From CAITWD01 sp963727285 (GTDB lineage Bacteria; Actinomycetota; Thermoleophilia; Miltoncostaeales; Miltoncostaeaceae), in the NCBI GenBank assembly GCA_963727285.1, contig CAVSFF010000012.1, positions 124,001-188,000 of the forward strand: a stretch of 64,000 nt of DNA, read 5' to 3'. The position numbers and the translations under genes are program-made. Positions 50,128-61,302 of this stretch are shown one piece after another. Position 1 is the first letter of the stretch. Each line of letters starts with the position of its first letter. Below the pieces are notes generated by a model. The model was not told where the DNA came from, ran no database searches, and was given only the letters and a program-made list of their open reading frames with translations.

Positions 50128-53100
50128 GTGCCCCAGCAGTCCCGATCCGCCCGAGGATTCCGCGCGTCCGCGCGCCGCCGTCCGTTCGCCCTCATCACGA
50201 GCATTGTCGTGGCCGGGGGTGCGATCGCCGCATTGACCGTCCTCGTGGCCGCGGCGCTGGCCGCGACGACGCTGTCCGCGCCACGGTTCTCGCTGACCGC
50301 GGGGCCGGGATCGCTCAAGATCAACAGCTTCTCGGCGATCTCACATGCATCCGGGTATCAGGCCGAAACCTGCGACACCACCGGGTCGGTCTGCGGCGCC
50401 CCGGTGACGGTCACCACCGCGGGATACACGTTTGCCGGCCTGCCCGGCGGCACAACCGCCACGGTGAAGCTCCAGGCGCTCGGCAACGGCACGACATACC
50501 TCACCTCGGCGTGGACGTCGCATACGGGGACCCCGACCGCAACGGTGCTCGGGACGCCGGGCCTGACGCTCACCGCCGGCAACGGCACCCTGACGCTCAA
50601 CAGCTTCGCCGCGGTTCCCAACGCATCGGGCTACCGCGCCCAGCGGTGCAACGCGGCCGGCACAAGCTGTCAAACCGCTGCCTCCGTCACGACCGCCGGC
50701 ACGACGTTCGGCGGACTGGTCAACGGCACGACTTACACGATCAAGCTGACCGCGATCGGTGACGGCACCGTGTACGCGAACTCCGCGGTCGCGTCCCAGA
50801 CGGGAACTCCGGCGGCCGTCACGCTCGCCAGCTCCGAACCTCACGCTCTCCCCGGGACCCGGGTCGCTCGTGATCGGTGCATTCCCCGGGGTGCCCAACG
50901 CCAGCTCGTACAGCTACCGGCTCTGCAACGCGCAAGGCGCCGCCTGTGGGGCGGCCACCGGCGTCACGACCGCGGGCACGACGATCACGGGTCTTCTCGG
51001 TGGCACGACCTACACCGTCACCCTTGTCGCCGTCGGCAACGGCACCACATATGCCACCTCGGCGCCCGCGGTCCAGGTCGGGACGCCGATCGCCGTCACG
51101 CTCGGCACACCGGCACTCACCCTGACCCCGGGCCCCGAGTCGCTGATCCTCGGCGCATTCCCCGCCGTCCCGAATGCCACGGCGTACCGGTACCAGGTCT
51201 GCAACCTCGCCGGTACCGTGTGCGGGCCCGCCACCGCGGTGACGACATCCGGCGCGACGATCACGGGGCTCGTCGGCGGAACCGCCGAGCAGGTGACGCT
51301 CACCGCCATCGGCAACGGCACGAGCTACGTGGACTCCGTCCCGGCATCGCAGTCCGCCGTCCCGTCCGCATCGGTGCTCGCGACGCCGAACCTCGCGCTC
51401 ACCTCGAGCGCGGGCACGCTGACCATCGGGGCGTTCTCCGCCATCCCGGGGGCCGTGTCGTACAGCTACCGGGTCTGTGACGCCGGTGGCGCCAACTGCG
51501 GAACCGCCACGACGGTGACGACCGCGGGGGGCCCGATCACCGGCCTGACCGACGGCGCCACCTACACGGTTACGCTGACCGCCGTGGGTGACGGGGTCGT
51601 GTACGCGAGCTCGGTTCCTGCGAGCGCCCTGGGCACGCCGGGGGCGGTCTCCTCGGGCGGCACCCCGCTGATCGTCGATACCGACATGTGGAGCGACGCC
51701 GGCGACGCAGGGGCCCTGGCGAGCGCCTTCGCGCTCCAGCAGAGCGGCGAGGCCCACGTCGTCGCCGCGATCACCGATACGCGCACGGACCGCCCGGCGG
51801 TCGCGACCGACACCTGGAAGTGCGTCGCCGCCATCGCGCAGTTCTACGGGGCATCCAACCTGCCGATCGGCTCCGACATGCCCGACACGGGCACCGCGAC
51901 GAGCAGTCCGGACTGGGCCGGCCCCTGCGGCGCCCTGGCATCCCCGACGACCCCGGTTCCGGACACCGCCCTCAACACCTACCGCACGGCGCTCGTCGCG
52001 CAACCCGACCACAGCGTCGTGATTGCCGGGATCGGCTATTTCGAAAACCTTTCGGCGCTGCTGAATTCCCCGGCCGACGCGATCAGCCCGTTGACGGGCA
52101 AGCAGCTCGTGGCGCTTAAGGTCAAGTCGCTGGTCGTGATGGCCGGGTGCTTTCCGAGCTGTGCCAGCGGCGAGAACAACGTGGTGGGCAACGTCGCCGC
52201 CGCCCAGAACGTGGCCGCCAACTGGCCGACCAAGATCATCTGGTCGGGTTCGGAGGTGGGGGACGCGGTCCATTCCGGTCAGACGGTGAGCGCCAGCCAG
52301 CCGGTGACGTCGCCCCTACGGGCGGCGTACGTGGCCTACGTCGGGGCCAACAACTGGATCTACGCCTACGACCAGACCGCGATCTACCACGCCATCCGAC
52401 CGACGGACCCGTCGCTGGCCGAATCGGCCGGCGGCACCGTGACCATCAACGGGAACGGGGGCGACAGCTTCGTGGCCGGTGCCGGGAACTCGTCGTACCT
52501 TGTCCTCAACAACGCCACCGCCCTCGACGCATCGCTCGAGACCCTGTTGGACGTGCTGCCGCCGGCCCCGCTCGGACCGCTTCCGAGCGATACGTTCGAC
52601 GCCAACGCCCTGAGCCCGGCCCTGTGGAACACCAGCTCCACCGGATCCGCGGTGGCGGCGACCGGACAGCAGCTGGTGATCTCCCACCCCGCCGGCGGAT
52701 GGACAAACGGCGCCCTGATCGGCGCCGCCCCCTATGACGCCACGGGACACAGCACGCAGGTGCAGCTGGTCCGTGCCGCCAACAACGGCCAGGCGGCGAC
52801 GGGCCAGACCGGGGGCGAGACCGCCATGTTCATCACCAAGGACGCCACCCACTACGCGGACATCTTCGTGGGCGGCGGGGGCCTCGCCGCCGAGGTGAAC
52901 GCCGGCTCCGGCGAGGCGAACATCACGCCCGGCTGGGTGCCCTACAGCGCGACGACGATGCAGTGGCTGCGCATCCGCGAATCGGCCGGAACCCTCTACT
53001 TCGAGTACGCCGCCGGGGCCTCGGCCCCAGGCGTCTGGACGACGTTTGCCCAGATCGCCGACCCGTTCCCGGTCAACCGGGTCACCTTCAAGCTGGCGGC

Positions 53101-53158
53101 CGGCTCGGATATGGGCACCAGCGACGCCGCCATCTTCGACAGCCTGTCGAGCAGCTAG
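50128..53158 (+). pseudogene. exported FN3 / nucleoside hydrolase / lectin-like protein (copy 1), one-base insertion
   Basis: The corrected protein has 1009 residues. An N-terminal helix (ALITSIVVAGGAIAALTVLV) exports it. Five fibronectin-III-like modules of about 88 residues follow, each with GPGSL/GNGTL-x-x-x-x-F, a Cys pair around CN-AG--CG, and GTTYTV-LTA-GNG. Next is an inosine-uridine nucleoside-hydrolase-like domain: PLIVDTDMWSDAGDAGALAS, HVVAAITDTRTDRP and VVIAGIGYFENLSALLN, keeping the Asp cluster that binds calcium and ribose. The C-terminal 200 residues look like a concanavalin-A/DUF1349-type lectin sandwich (FDANALSPALWNTSSTG, TAMFITKDATHYADIFV). An extra base near 50833 breaks module 3. 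I infer extracellular nucleoside cleavage; activity is not shown. Confidence 0.8.
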
Positions 53159-53164
53159 CCGACG

Positions 53165-53181
53165 GGACCGAAGTCCGGTCC
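53165..53181 (+). terminator. hairpin after copy 1
   Basis: GGACCG, five-base loop, CGGTCC, beginning seven bases past the stop of the first nucleoside-hydrolase gene. Confidence 0.45.
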
Positions 53182-53601
53182 GGGACCGCCGCGGACGAAC
53201 GGGTCGCGGCGGTCGGCGGGAGGCCGTCGACCCTGGCGTCAATGGCCGCCGCGCCGAGACCCGCCACCGCAATGTCCGCACCCTGCATCAGAATCGATCG
53301 GTGAGTTCCCTCCGTAGTTCCGCTGCCACCCCCGACCGCCGGTTTAGGATGGGTTTTCAGGACTGGCTGGCAGACGCATGAGTCCGACCGACAATCACCG
53401 TGGGTCCCCCGTTCCCGACCGGACGTCGCCATGCGACAAACACGGATGAGCCCCCAGCGGCGACCCCGGACCCGTACGTCGACCGCACGACGCTGGGGCC
53501 GACGCGCGGCCGCCACGGCCGCGGTTGCGGGCATCGGCATCGCGACTGCGGTGCTCGCGCCATTTGCGTCCTCCCAAACGCCGGTCCCGGCCACGATCGC
53601 C

Positions 53602-54758
53602 TCCCGCGGTGCCGCCGCACACACCACCTACACCTCGGACTCCACGACGACCCTGACCGTGGCGGCACCCGCCGGCGCCCAGGCCGGGGACGTGCTTGTG
53701 GCCTCGCTCGGGTTCGGCAAGACCGGTGCCGCCAGCCAGCCGACGCTCACCACCCCGTCCGGCTGGACGCTTGTCTCGCGCACCAGCCACAGCACCGACG
53801 GAACGCTGGCGGTGTTCACGCATACCTTTGCTGCCGGCGAGACCAGCTACAGCTGGACGACCAACGTCACCGTCGGCGGGGCGATCTTCGTGGCGGCCTT
53901 CGGGAACGTGAACACAACGACCCCAATCGATGTCTCAGGTGGCGTACCGATCACGACCGCAAGCGCCACTCTTGCCACGCCCTCGCTGACGACAACCGCG
54001 GCTGGCGATCAACTGGTGGCCGGATACTTTGCCTACGACGGTGGCGCCTCCGGCATCACTTGGACGCCCCCTGCTGGGATGACGGAGATCGGGGACGCCA
54101 CCAACGGGAGCAGCCGCTCCGGTGAGCTCGATACCGTTGCTCAGGCGGCCGCCGGTGCAACAGGCCAGAAGACCGCGACCGCCTCGGCCAAGCAGGACTA
54201 CGGCGTCGCCGCGCTGACGGCGCTGGCGCCCAAGCAAACCCAGACGATCGGCTTCACCTCGACCGCACCGGCACCGGCGTCGGTCGGCGGGGCGACCTAC
54301 ACCCCGGCCGCAAGCGGCGGCGGATCGGGCAACCCGGTGATCTTCACCATCGACCCGGCCGCAAGCGGGGTCTGTGCGATCGCCGCCGGGGTGGTCAGCT
54401 TCACCGGTGCCGGCACCTGCGTCATCGACGCCAACCAGGCCGGCAACGGCGCCTACACGGCAGCACCCCAGACCCAGCAGACATTTACCGTCGGCGGCGG
54501 CACCACACCGCAGACGATCAGCTTCAGCTCCTCGGCGCCCGTCGGGGCAACCGTGGGCGGGACCTACACCCCGGTCGCCACGGCCACCTCGGGACTCGGG
54601 GTCGCCGTGACGGTCGATGCCGCAGCGAGCGCGGTGTGCACGATCTCCGGCGGGGTGGTCACCTTCACCGGCGCCGGGACGTGTGTGATCGACGCCAACC
54701 AGGCCGGCAACGCGACCTATGCGCCCGCGCCGCAGGCCCAGCAGTCGTTTGGGGTGGG
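53602..54758 (+). repeat. direct repeat, copy A (about 1.16 kb)
   Basis: Starts at TCCCGCGGTGCC and ends at TTTGGGGTGGG. It encodes domain D1 and the first two Ig-like repeats of the giant protein. Copy B begins 1981 bp further on; I find only about eight differences by eye, one of them an added base in B. Confidence 0.85.
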
Positions 54759-55582
54759 ACTCACCTCCCAGGCGATCGCCTTCACCTCAAGCGCCCCGGC
54801 CCCCGCATCGATCGGCGGCGCGACCTACACGCCGACCGCAAGCGGCGGCGGCTCGGGCAACCCGGTGATCTTCACCATCGACCCCGCAGCCAGCGGCGTG
54901 TGTGCGATCACGGCCGGGGTGGTCAGCTTCACCGGTGCGGGCACGTGCGTCATCGACGCCAACCAGGCCGGCAACAGCGCCTACTCGCCCGCGCCCCAGG
55001 TCCAGCAGTCGGTCGCGGTGGTCATCGGGTCGACGCCCCAGACGATCAGCTTCGTCTCGAACGCCCCCGCCGGCGCCCTCGTGGGCGGGACCTACACCCC
55101 GGTCGCAACCGCGAGCTCGGGCCTTGGAGTCAGCATCACGATCGACCCCTCGGCGAGCACGGTCTGCAGCATCACCGCGGGCATCGTCCACTTCACGGGC
55201 GCCGGGACGCTGCGTCGTCGATGCCGACCAGGCCGGCAATGCGACCTACGCGGCGGCGCCCCAGGTCCAGCAGTCGTTTGCGGTGGGGCTCACGGCGCAG
55301 ACGATCAGCTTCAGCTCCTCGGCGCCCGTCGGGGCAACCGTGGGCGGGACCTACACCCCGGTCGCCACGGCCACCTCGGGACTCGGGGTCGCCGTGACGG
55401 TCGATGCCGCAGCGAGCGGCGGTGTGTGCGATCTCCGGCGGCGTCGTGCACTTCACCGGCGCCGGGACGTGCGTCGTCGACGCCAACCAGGCCGGCAACG
55501 GCGACCTATGCGGCCGCTCTCCAGGTCCAGCAGTCGTTTGGCGGTCACCGCCCCGACCGGCGGTGGGCCGTCCGCCGTGGCG

Positions 55583-56740
55583 TCCCGCGGTGCCGCCGCA
55601 CACACCACCTACACCTCGGACTCCACGACGACCCTGACCGTGGCGGCACCCGCCGGCGCCCAGGCCGGGGACGTGCTGGTGGCCTCGCTCGGGTTCGGCA
55701 AGACCGGTGCCGCCAGCCAGCCGACGCTCACCGCCCCGTCCGGCTGGACGCTTGTCTCGCGCACCAGCCACAGCACCGACGGAACGCTGGCGGTGTTCAC
55801 GCATACCTTTGCTGCCGGCGAGACCAGCTACAGCTGGACGACCAACGTCACCGTCGGCGGGGCGATCTTCGTGGCGGCCTTCGGGAACGTGAACACAACG
55901 ACCCCAATCGATGTCTCAGGTGGCGTACCGACCACGACCGCAAGCGCCACTCTTGCCACGCCCTCGCTGACGACAACCGCGGCCGGCGATCAACTGGTGG
56001 CCGGATACTTTGCCTACGACGGTGGCGCCTCCGGCATCACTTGGACGCCCCCTGCTGGGATGACGGAGATCGGGGACGCCACCAACGGCGAGCAGCCGCT
56101 CCGGTGAGCTCGATACCGTTGCTCAGGCGGCCGCCGGTGCAACAGGCCAGAAGACCGCGACCGCCTCGGCCAAGCAGGACTACGGCGTCGCCGCGCTGAC
56201 GGCGCTGGCGCCCAAGCAAACCCAGACGATCGGCTTCACCTCGACCGCACCGGCACCGGCGTCGGTCGGCGGGGCGACCTACACCCCGGCCGCAAGCGGC
56301 GGCGGATCGGGCAACCCGGTGATCTTCACCATCGACCCGGCCGCAAGCGGGGTGTGTGCGATCGCCGCCGGGGTGGTCAGCTTCACCGGTGCCGGCACCT
56401 GCGTCATCGACGCCAACCAGGCCGGCAACGGCGCCTACACGGCAGCACCCCAGACCCAGCAGACATTTACCGTCGGCGGCGGCACCACACCGCAGACGAT
56501 CAGCTTCAGCTCCTCGGCGCCCGTCGGGGCAACCGTGGGCGGGACCTACACCCCGGTCGCCACGGCCACCTCGGGACTCGGGGTCGCCGTGACGGTCGAT
56601 GCCGCAGCGAGCGCGGTGTGCACGATCTCCGGCGGGGTGGTCACCTTCACCGGCGCCGGGACGTGTGTGATCGACGCCAACCAGGCCGGCAACGCGACCT
56701 ATGCGCCGGCGCCGCAGGCCCAGCAGTCGTTTGGGGTGGG
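55583..56740 (+). repeat. direct repeat, copy B (about 1.16 kb)
   Basis: Near-identical to 53602-54758. Differences seen: ACC/ACCG change near 55733, GATCAC/GACCAC near 55930, GCT/GCC near 55983, CTT/CTG near 55678, an added base near 56088, TCT/TGT near 56353, CCC/CCG near 56707. Too alike to be old divergence; recent duplication or gene conversion within one gene. Confidence 0.85.
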
Positions 56741-58812
56741 CAAGCTCACCGCTCGCCGCGCCGACGCTCACGCTGACCCCGGGCCCGGGGTCGCTGGCGA
56801 TCAACCCGTTTGCGGCCGTCCCGAACGCCAGCCTCGTACAGCTACCAGGTCTGCAACCAGGCCGGCACGTCCTGCGGGGCGGCCGTCGCCGTCACGACCT
56901 CCGGCGCCACGATCACCGGCCTCGTCGGCGGCACCACGTACCAGGTCGATCTGACCGCCGTCGGCAACGGGACCGCCTATGCCAACTCGGCCCCGGCCAC
57001 GCAGACCGGGACGCCCGGACCGACGGTGCTCGCCACCCCGGTGTTCACCTTGACCCCGTCGGCGGGAACCCTGACGATCAACGCGTTTGCCGCGGTCGCC
57101 GGCGCGACCGCCTACAGCTACCAACGCTGTGATGCCGCAGGCGCCAACTGCGGCGCCGCGACGGCCGTCACGACGGCGGGCACGGCGATCGGTGGACTCA
57201 CCGACGGCACGAGCTACACCGTCAAGTTGACGGCGGTCGGCGACGGCATCGTCTACGCCAACTCCGCGGCGGCAGCGGTCGTCGGGACCGCGGGTGCGCC
57301 GTCGGTCAGCGGCACGCCGCTGATCATCGACACCGACATGTGGAGTGACGCCGGGGATGCCGGCGCGCTTGCGACCGCCTTTGCGCTCCAGCTGAACGGC
57401 GAGGCCAACGTCATCGCCACGATCGCCAACACGCGCACCGACCGCCCGTCGGTGCGCGACCGATACGTGGAAGTGCGTCGCGGCGCTCGCCCAGTTCTAC
57501 GGGGCCAAGAACATGCTCCTCGGCTCGGACATGCCCGACAACGGCACCCAGACCAGCAGCCCCAACTGGGCCGGCCCGTGCGGCGCACTCGCATCCGGGT
57601 CGACGCCCGCCCCGGACACGGCGCTCAACACCTACCGCAAGGCGCTCGTCTCCCAGCCCGACCACAGCGTGGTGATCGCCAGCATCGGCTACTTCGAGAA
57701 CCTCTCGGCGCTCTTGAACTCCCCCGCCGACGCGATCAGCCCGCTGACCGGCAAGCAGCTCGTGGCGCTGAAGGTCAAGTCGCTGGTCATGATGGCCGGG
57801 TGCTTCCCGAGCTGCACCTCCGGCGAGAACAACGTCATCGGGAACATCGCCGCGGCCCAGAACGTGGCCGCCAACTGGCCGACCAAGATGGTCTGGTCGG
57901 GATTCGAGGTCGGCGACGCCATCCACACCGGCCAGACGATCACCTCGACCCACCCGGCCAGTTCCCCGTTGCGGGCCGCCTATCTGGCCTACGTCGGCGC
58001 CAACAACTGGATCTACTCCTACGACCAGACCGCGATCTACCACGCCATCCGCCCGGCGGACACCTCGATGACCGAATCCGCCACCGGCACCGTGACCGTC
58101 AGCGGCAACGGGGGCGACAGCTTCGCGGCCGGCGCCGGCAACTCGTCGTACCTGATCCTCAAGAACGCCACGGCGCTCGATGCGTCCCTCGAGACGCTGC
58201 TCGATGTGTTGCCGCCGGCTCCGGCGGGTCCGCTGCCCAGCGACACCTTCGATAGCAACACCCTGAGCCCGAGCCTCTGGACCACGTCCAACAGCGGATC
58301 GTCGGTCACGGCCACCAGCCAGCAGCTGCAGATCTCCCACCCGGCCGGCGCCTGGACGAGCGGTGTGCTCGCGAGCGCCGCAGCGTACGACGCCACCGGC
58401 CACTCCACCCAGGTTCAGGTCGTGCAGGCCGCCAACGCGGGCCAGGGTGCCACCGGCAAGACCGGCGGCCAGACATCGATGTTCATCTCAAAGGACGCGA
58501 CCCACTACGCCTACATCCTGATCGGCGGCGGTGGCGTCGGCGTCTATGTCAACTCGGGTTCGGGTGAAACCAACATCGTGCCGACCTGGGTGCCCTACAA
58601 CCCGGTCACGATGCAATGGCTCCGTATCCGCGAATCGGCCGGGACCCTCTACTTCGAGTACGCGGCCGGGGCATCGGCGCCCGGGGCCTGGACGACCCTC
58701 GCCCAGATCGCCGATCCGTTCCCGGTGACGCGGGTGTCACTCAAACTGGCGGCCGGGTCGGACATGACCACCAAGGACACCGCCATCTTCGACAACGTGT
58801 CCAGCAGCTGAC

Positions 58813-58831
58813 CGGCCCCGCGCGCGGGCCG
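58813..58831. terminator. hairpin between convergent genes
   Basis: CGGCCC, seven-base loop, GGGCCG, in the 21-bp gap between the stop of the giant protein (58811) and of the HNH-like gene (58833). Confidence 0.5.
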
Positions 58832-58832
58832 A

Positions 58833-59625
58833 TCAGCAGGGACGGTGCAGACGCCGCCCGGGAAACCGCGCCAGGGCTTGCGCCAGCGTCGCGAAATGCA
58901 CCAGGTACTTCGGTGACAGGGCCTTCCAGGCGGGGTCGTCCGCGCAGTACACGTAGTGCGCCGTCGCGTAGCTCGATGCGTAGTACCCGCCCTTGGCCAC
59001 GACCGACCCGCCGCCTGAGCTCGTCGCGCCGACGTAGGTCCGATAGGCGGCCGGCCAGTTGCCGACGATCAGGCGCTGCGCGGTCGCCAACGGCAGCCGC
59101 CCGGCGCAGACGCGGCTCTTGAGCACGTTCTCGAGGCGGTCCTTCGGGTTGAGGTAAAATCCCTGGCGACGGGCGTAATCGGGCTCCGGCCAGAGGTTCC
59201 CGGCGGCATTGACCGCCCCGCCGAGCTCGAGCGGGAGGAAGTGGTCGTACTCGTAGTGCGACGCGCCGAGCCGATCCCCGTAGGCCCGCATGCTCGCCCG
59301 CTTCTCGACGGCGGTGATGCTCGCGGGCGGACGCACGGTCGGCCGTCCAGCCGGAGCGGCAGATCGTGGTCCGGATCGTCGCCTGGCGCACCGACGGGTT
59401 CCGGAGCCCCGGCGTGCAGTGGGCGTCCGGGCGTGCGAACAGCCCCGAACCGCGCTGGTGGCAGGTCCCCGGCGCCGGCTGCTTCTGGACCGTGTGGGCG
59501 CTGGCTCGGCTCGCGCCGATCGCCCCGAACGCGGTGGCGGCCGCCACCGCGAGCACGCCGCAGCACACGAGCATCGCCACGACCGGCCCGCGTCCCCGTC
59601 CCGTCGCCGCACGCCGTCCCCGCAT
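58833..59625 (-). pseudogene. secreted HNH-like protein, one-base insertion
   Basis: The corrected protein has 263 residues. A signal helix (VVAMLVCCGVLAVAAATAFG) is followed by a Cys-rich region (GTCHQRGSGLFARPDAHCTP, TIRTTICRSGWTA) and then YEYDHFLPLELGGAVNAAGN, LWPEPDYARR and NPKDRLENVLKSRVCAG. The D-H-x-x-P-L-E-L-G-G..N-L-W-P-E-P pattern is that of an HNH/beta-beta-alpha-metal nuclease-like fold common in secreted actinobacterial proteins; nuclease action is inferred. An extra base near 59341 shifts the frame between WTA and TVRPPAS. The ATG at 59623-59625 has GGAGGCGGG upstream. It converges on the giant protein. Confidence 0.73.
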
Positions 59626-59924
59626 CCCGCCTCCACCGTCCGTCCGAGGGCCTCCGGCCGTGCCGGGGCCATCGCCGCGCTCACGATAGTCGAGCGGCCC
59701 GTCCGTCACCGCGCGCTGGGCGCCGATTGGCACGCGAATTTGTCCGGAATCGGGAGGACTTCGTGACAAATCGTGCAAGTGAACCGCTGACAGCTCGCCC
59801 GAGGACTCGCGCAGACCCCCCGCGCGTGCCCGTTGCGCGAGCACCAGACGACCCTGGCTCGGTGACGCCGCCGGTGCGCCTCTCAGGCATCCGGAGCCCT
59901 CCGAGCCGCGGGAAGGGAGTGACT

Positions 59925-60343
59925 ATGTCGACCAATACCGGGGGCAGCGCATCCACGTGGAGCAGCTGGATCGTCTTCGCCGCCGTCGTCATGTTCGTCG
60001 ATCGGCTGCATCAACATGATCCAGGGCCTCGCCGCCCTGCTCAAGCACACCGTGTACGTCCTGCCGAACTCCGGGCTTCTTGTCAGCACCAGCTACACGA
60101 CCTGGGGCTGGTTGCTCATCATCTGGGGCATGATCATGGCGGTCGCCGCTCATGGTCTGCTGTCCGGAAGCGGGGCGGCCCGATGGTTCTCGGTGTTCCT
60201 CGTCGTGGTGAACCTGCTCGGCACAGTTCGCGTGGTTCCCGGCGTATCCGCTGTGGAGCCTGATCATCATCGCGCTGGATGTCGCGGTGCTGTTCGCACT
60301 GACCGCGCACTGGGACGAGGCGCAGGCGAGGTTGGGCAACTAG
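59925..60343 (+). pseudogene. DUF7144-like membrane protein, two one-base insertions
   Basis: The corrected product has 138 residues and four helices: WSSWIVFAAVVMFVIGCINM, VYVLPNSGLLVSTSYTTWGW plus LLIIWGMIMAVAAHGLLSGS, WFSVFLVVVNLLGQFAWFPA, and YPLWSLIIIALDVAVLFALT. The final H-W-D-E-A and FPAYPLWSLIIIALD match a four-TM family common in actinobacteria. Added bases near 60000 and 60226 interrupt it; removing both gives an exact reading frame to the stop at 60341. GGAAGGGAG precedes the ATG. No function known. It is followed by a strong hairpin. Confidence 0.75.
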
Positions 60344-60361
60344 CCCGCGCACGCGTCGACC

Positions 60362-60391
60362 GGCGCCCTCTGCGGTTCGCGAGAGGGCGCC
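60362..60391 (+). terminator. perfect 10-bp hairpin
   Basis: GGCGCCCTCT, ten-base loop, AGAGGGCGCC, 19 bp after the DUF7144-like gene. One of the strongest stems in the window. Confidence 0.65.
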
Positions 60392-60473
60392 GCGCACCGG
60401 GCGGCCGCACGGATGCGGCCGTGACCGGACTCCGTGCCGCCCGCACGGATCGCCGCGGCGACACCCCGTCGGA

Positions 60474-60479
60474 TAGGGT
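60474..60479 (+). promoter_or_regulatory. TAGGGT -10 element, near-leaderless
   Basis: TAGGGT (TANNNT) ends eight bases before the ATG at 60488. A transcript start just at the codon is expected; no ribosome-binding site lies in between. Confidence 0.45.
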
Positions 60480-60487
60480 CCGGCGGC

Positions 60488-61238
60488 ATGGACAGCCGCC
60501 ACAGAACGCGCGTGATCGTGTGGGGCGCCTTCATCGCGTGCGCGGTCATTCTGATCGTCATCGGGCTGCGCTCGTCGCACACGAAGTCCGCCGCGCCGGT
60601 GCCCGCGGCCGTGTCGCACGGACACGCCACGACGCGCGACGACGGCGACCACGTCCTCGTCAACGAACTCGTCCACGACGACGCCGGCGGCACCGACGGT
60701 CGACCCCGGCCGGCTTCCCCAGACGCGCACCGAGCCGTCGTTCGGCGCGCCCCTGACCGCGCAACTGCAGACCGTCTGGGGCGCGATCGTCGCCGACTCG
60801 CCCGCAGCCGGCCGCGCGGCATTCTTTCCCGAATCGGCCTACGTGCAGATGAAGACCGGGCGCATCGCCAACCCGGTCAGCGACTACAAGTGGCGGCTGG
60901 TTGCCTTCTACGACCTCGACATCGCCGCCTACCATGCCCATCTCGGCGCCCACCCCGCGACGGCCAAGCTGGTCGCGGTCCGGAGCAATCCGGCGCTCGC
61001 GGCCTGGATCCCGGCAGGCGCCTGCGAGAACTCGATCGGCTATTGGCACCTGCCCGGGACGCGACTCGTCTACACCGCCGGCGGGCGGACCTATTCGGTG
61101 CGGGTCGCGTCGCTGATCTCGTGGCGCGGGGTCTGGTACGTGGTCCACCTCGGGCCGAACCCGCGACCGGTCAACGCCGGGACCGTCGACGACCCCCAGG
61201 TCGGGCCCGGGACCCCGGGACCGGCGGGCGGCTGCTGA
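60488..61238 (+). pseudogene. membrane-anchored uncharacterised protein, one-base insertion
   Basis: The corrected product has 249 residues. It starts MDSRHRTRVIVWGAFIACAV, a single anchor helix, then a Ser/Thr-rich linker (ATTATTSSSTNSSTTTPAAP in the shifted frame) and an exported domain: QTVWGAIVADSPAAGRAAFF, NPVSDYKWRLVAFYDLDIAA, VRVASLISWRGVWYVVHLGP. The added base lies near 60630, in the linker, where reading switches frames. The domain recalls no family I can name. The C-terminus is Gly/Pro-rich. It converges on the nitroreductase gene. Confidence 0.6.
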
Positions 61239-61259
61239 GCCGACCGTCGCACCGCGACC

Positions 61260-61277
61260 CGTCCGGGCCGCCGGACG
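61260..61277. terminator. hairpin between convergent genes
   Basis: CGTCCGG-GCCG-CCGGACG, seven pairs, in the 64-bp gap between the stops of the anchored protein (61238) and the nitroreductase (61303). Confidence 0.55.
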
Positions 61278-61302
61278 CGATGCGACGATCGCCACGCCGC
61301 GA

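Larger units (their letters stand above)
53431..58811 (+). pseudogene. giant exported Ig-like/FN3/nucleoside hydrolase/lectin protein (copy 2), eight insertions
   Basis: Removing eight single-base insertions (near 55210, 55418, 55500, 55541, 56088, 56738, 56832, 57456) yields one 1790-residue frame. Order: signal helix (AAATAAVAGIGIATAVLAPF); beta domain D1 (HTTYTSDSTTTLTVAAPAGA through DYGVAALTALAP); five Ig-like repeats of about 84-92 residues, each ending FTGAGTCVIDANQAGN; a second D1 with two more repeats (near-identical to the first set); two FN3 modules; nucleoside hydrolase domain (PLIIDTDMWSDAGDAGALAT, VVIASIGYFENLSALLN); lectin-like C-terminus. The last 750 residues closely parallel copy 1. 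The layout suggests a cell-surface or secreted enzyme held out by repeats. No LPxTG or transmembrane anchor is visible. Confidence 0.72.

Noticed and set aside
54236..56740. Regularly spaced repeats that might be a CRISPR array
   Set aside because: Units are about 250-280 bp, in frame, and encode Ig-like beta domains; no short palindromic repeats or unique spacers.
55200..57460. Programmed ribosomal frameshifting in the giant protein
   Set aside because: Eight shifts, all of one base and without shared slippery sequences or pseudoknots; sequence error or decay fits better.
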